From the NCBI RefSeq assembly GCF_036227205.1, contig NZ_CP109442.1, forward strand, positions 3,844,001-3,908,000: a DNA stretch of 64,000 bases. The letters are read 5' to 3'. Under the pieces are notes generated by a model. That model saw nothing but the letters and a program-made list of their open reading frames with translations, was not told where the DNA came from and did no database searches. The position numbers were made by a program, and so were the translations under genes. The stretch comes from Amycolatopsis sp. NBC_01480. Lineage in GTDB: Bacteria; Actinomycetota; Actinomycetes; Mycobacteriales; Pseudonocardiaceae. This document shows positions 62,047-64,000 of this stretch, piece after piece (positions within the stretch are counted from its first letter, which is position 1; every line of letters begins with the position of its first letter).

Positions 62047-63278
62047 TGATTCACCTCGACGATCTCCAGGCGGGGGATCGGGAACACGAGCCGCCCGCCC
62101 CACTCGTCTACATAGGACAATTGCTCGGTGAGCTCGGTCCGCAGGTTCCAGGGCAGGACGAGCACGTAATCGGGCCGGTCGGCGGCGATCCGGTCGGTCT
62201 CCAGCACGGGCACCCGGGTGCCGGGGGTGAACCGGCCGTGTTTGTACGGGTTGCGGTCGACGGTGTAGGCGAGCAGGTCGGGCCGGATGCCGCAGTGGTT
62301 CAGCAGCGTGTTGCCCTTGCCGGGCGCGCCGTAGCCGACCACGGTCCTGCCCTCCTTGGCCGCCTTGACCAGGAACTCCAGCAGGTCGAGGCGCACCCGC
62401 GTGACCCGCTCGGCGAACTCGGTGTAGCCGGACAGCTCGTGCAGCCCGGCCGCCTTCTCGCGGGCCAGCACGTCGACCATCCGCGCGCTCGGCTCGCCGG
62501 CGACCGCGGCGGGCCGGGCCCACAACCGGATCGAGCCGCCGTGCGTCGGCAGCAGTTCGACGTCCACAACGGACAGTCCGCCGACGGCGAGCGCGCGGCG
62601 CGCGGATTCGACCGTGTAGTACTGGAAGTGCTCGTGGTAGATCGTGTCGTACTGGTTGTCCTGGATCAGCGTGAGCAGGTGCTGCACCTCGATGCTGACC
62701 CAGCCGTCGTCGGCCACCAGCGCCCGCAGGCCGTGGGTGAAGCCGACGATGTCCGGGATGTGCGCGTAGACGTTGTTGGCCGCCACCAGGTTCGCGGGGC
62801 CGTGCTCCCCGCGGACGTCACGCGCGGTTTCGGGGGAGAGGAACGCCGTTTTCGTCGGCACGCCCTTTTCTCGTGCCGCTTGCCCGACGTTCACCGAGGG
62901 TTCGATGCCCAGGCACGGGATTCCCTGCGCCACAACGTGTTGCAGCAGGTAACCGTCGTTGCTGGCCACCTCGACCACCAGCGAGTCCGGGCCGAGGCCG
63001 AGGCGTTCGACCGATTCCTCGACGTATTTCCGCGCGTGCTCCACCCAGGAGGTCGAGTACGAGGAGAAGTACGCGTAATCGGTGAACGTGTCCTCGGGTG
63101 TGATCAGCGGCGGGATCTGCGCCAGCCAGCACTCGGTGCAGACTTGCAGGTGCAGCGGGTAGGTCGGCTCCGGCTCGGCCAGCTGCGCCGCGGTCAGGAA
63201 CCGCTCACAGGGCGGCGTGGCCCCGAGGTCGACGACGCTCGCCAGAGCTGTCGATCCGCAGAGTCGGCATGTGGTCAT
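62043..63278 (-). CDS. SAM-dependent C-methyltransferase with zinc N-domain (NDP-hexose C-methyltransferase type)
   Basis: 411 residues. N-terminal zinc site CRLCGSTAL, then CERFL and CTECWLAQ; SAM motif VVEVASNDGYLLQHVVAQG; EHFQYYTVESARRAL; C-terminal GYGAPGKGNTLLNHCG. This three-domain layout is that of TylC3-like enzymes that methylate a keto-sugar carbon, making a branched sugar. ATG 63278 has AAGGAG 7 bases upstream, better than TTG 63281. First gene of the ten-gene reverse operon. Confidence 0.9.
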   Translation of the reverse strand: MTTCRLCGSTALASVVDLGATPPCERFLTAAQLAEPEPTYPLHLQVCTECWLAQIPPLITPEDTFTDYAYFSSYSTSWVEHARKYVEESVERLGLGPDSLVVEVASNDGYLLQHVVAQGIPCLGIEPSVNVGQAAREKGVPTKTAFLSPETARDVRGEHGPANLVAANNVYAHIPDIVGFTHGLRALVADDGWVSIEVQHLLTLIQDNQYDTIYHEHFQYYTVESARRALAVGGLSVVDVELLPTHGGSIRLWARPAAVAGEPSARMVDVLAREKAAGLHELSGYTEFAERVTRVRLDLLEFLVKAAKEGRTVVGYGAPGKGNTLLNHCGIRPDLLAYTVDRNPYKHGRFTPGTRVPVLETDRIAADRPDYVLVLPWNLRTELTEQLSYVDEWGGRLVFPIPRLEIVEVNQ

Positions 63279-63402
63279 CAACGGGCTCCTTGGCTCGCGG
63301 CGTGCGTGCTAAACACGTCGACCACCAGCGGAGGGTCGTTACAAGGAGCTGCCGAGGGCGCGGGCACCGTGTTCTGAATGAGACATGGGAGCGGGGGGCC
63401 GA

Positions 63403-63459
63403 ATGCAGCGGATGACGCTTTCCCCGCGCTGAGCGAGGCGAAAGCGTCATCCGCTGCAT
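63403..63459. repeat. Inverted repeat with 20-bp arms (terminator-like)
   Basis: Perfect arms ATGCAGCGGATGACGCTTTC (63403-63422) and its reverse complement (63440-63459), loop of 17. It lies 12 bases past the stop of the F420-type gene and upstream of the polysaccharide operon, so it may terminate the former. Fourth palindrome family in the window. The rest of 63279-63402 must carry the operon promoter; TGTAACGACC (reverse strand, near 63343) resembles motifs before the other cluster. Confidence 0.85.
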
Positions 63460-63471
63460 CGAGCGAGCCGG

Positions 63472-64000
63472 TCAGAGCTTCGCGGCCGCCGGGATGACGT
63501 CGGTGGCGAACTTCTCCAGGAGCTTCAGACTGGGCACGCCGGGCACCCAGCCCATGGTGGCCTGGATGCCCTGTGCGCTCAATTCGCCCAGCCGGTCAAG
63601 GAGTTCCGTGGTTTTTTCGCCGTTTTCGCCGATATCCAGCCAAAGGGGCACGGTTTTGGTGATGTCGTCGTAATTCCGGCCCACGTCCTCGCAGTGCTGT
63701 CTCAGCACCGCCAGCTTGTGCCCCAGGTCCGGGCCGGGGAACACGTTGCAGGCGTCGGCGTACTTCGCGACGAAGCGGAGCGTCTTCTTCTCGCCGCTGC
63801 CGCCGATCAGGATGGGCGGGTGGGGCGACTGGAGGGGCTGCGGCACGTTCAGCAGCCGTTCACCGGAGACGTGGGTGCCGGTGAACGGGGCATCGCCCTC
63901 GGACCACATCTGGAGGATGTACCGGAGGGCGTCCTCGAGCTGCTCGAAGCGCTCCTTCATGGGCGGGAAGCGGAACCCGAGGCCGCGGGACTCTTCCTCG
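63472..64000 (-). CDS. LLM-class F420-dependent oxidoreductase (5' end outside window)
   Basis: The visible 175 codons are the C-terminal part of a TIM-barrel luciferase-like enzyme: EEESRGLGFRFPPMKERFEQ, ALRYILQMWSEGDAPFTG, PPILIGGSGEKKTLRFVAKYAD and the final GVPSLKLLEKFATDVIPA. The frame runs off the end of the window, so ATG 63960 is internal; family members are about 290-310 residues. Substrate unknown. Confidence 0.85.
   Translation of the reverse strand, partial: EEESRGLGFRFPPMKERFEQLEDALRYILQMWSEGDAPFTGTHVSGERLLNVPQPLQSPHPPILIGGSGEKKTLRFVAKYADACNVFPGPDLGHKLAVLRQHCEDVGRNYDDITKTVPLWLDIGENGEKTTELLDRLGELSAQGIQATMGWVPGVPSLKLLEKFATDVIPAAAKL

Overview
The window is high-GC DNA from a filamentous actinomycete, most likely Amycolatopsis or a close relative in the Pseudonocardiaceae. 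This rests on GC-rich third codon positions, frequent GTG/TTG starts with 4-base stop/start overlaps, a mycobacterium-like menaquinone locus (mannosyltransferase, menG, menJ, polyprenyl diphosphate synthase), a 14-gene nuo operon behind two Rex operators, and several families of small palindromic repeats. The genus is an inference; no rRNA or tRNA gene is present.

Region 1 (1-31 kb) is respiration and central metabolism. Two GT4 glycosyltransferases are followed by a MarR regulator divergent from a membrane protein, then menG-menJ, a 566-base non-coding stretch with a palindrome cluster and two Rex boxes, and nuoA-N (6194-22026). After nuoN come a secreted protein of unknown function (reverse strand), an unrecognised membrane protein, the polyprenyl diphosphate synthase and a membrane-anchored acidic protein. 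Reverse-strand korAB (2-oxoacid:ferredoxin oxidoreductase) and a crotonase-family gene follow. Quinone maturation, complex I and the prenyl-chain synthase therefore sit together.

Region 2 (31-34 kb) holds an Lrp/AsnC regulator divergent from dimethylargininase, a NodB-like deacetylase with an altered metal site, and a secreted GH75 chitosanase under a chitosanase-type operator.

Region 3 (34-50.5 kb, forward) is an exopolysaccharide locus: GDP-mannose 6-dehydrogenase-like enzyme, GT4, two Wzz-like copolymerases with degenerate kinase domains, AsnB-type amidotransferase, two-domain oxidoreductase, heparinase II/III-like protein, beta-helix lipoprotein, Wzy-like polymerase/ligase, second GT4 and PAP2 phosphatase. 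It suggests a uronate, perhaps uronamide, polymer not obviously matching a standard pathway.

Region 4 (50.5-53 kb) carries HxlR/DoxX, a methyltransferase and a VapBC-type module. Region 5 (53-63.3 kb, reverse) is a tightly coupled ten-gene operon for a modified sugar and its export: C-methyltransferase, nucleotidyltransferase, PIG-L deacetylase, SDR, DUF4910 protein, Wzx flippase, GT2, pyruvyltransferase, RmlC-like epimerase and aminotransferase. The window ends inside an F420-type oxidoreductase gene.

The most unusual features are two repeat families. A 46-bp near-perfect palindrome occurs four times, always at gene ends, and supplies the stop codon of two regulator genes. A 51-bp palindromic element lies in frame, in the same reading phase, inside two unrelated proteins (NuoG and the two-domain oxidoreductase), where it encodes a near-identical 17-residue insert.
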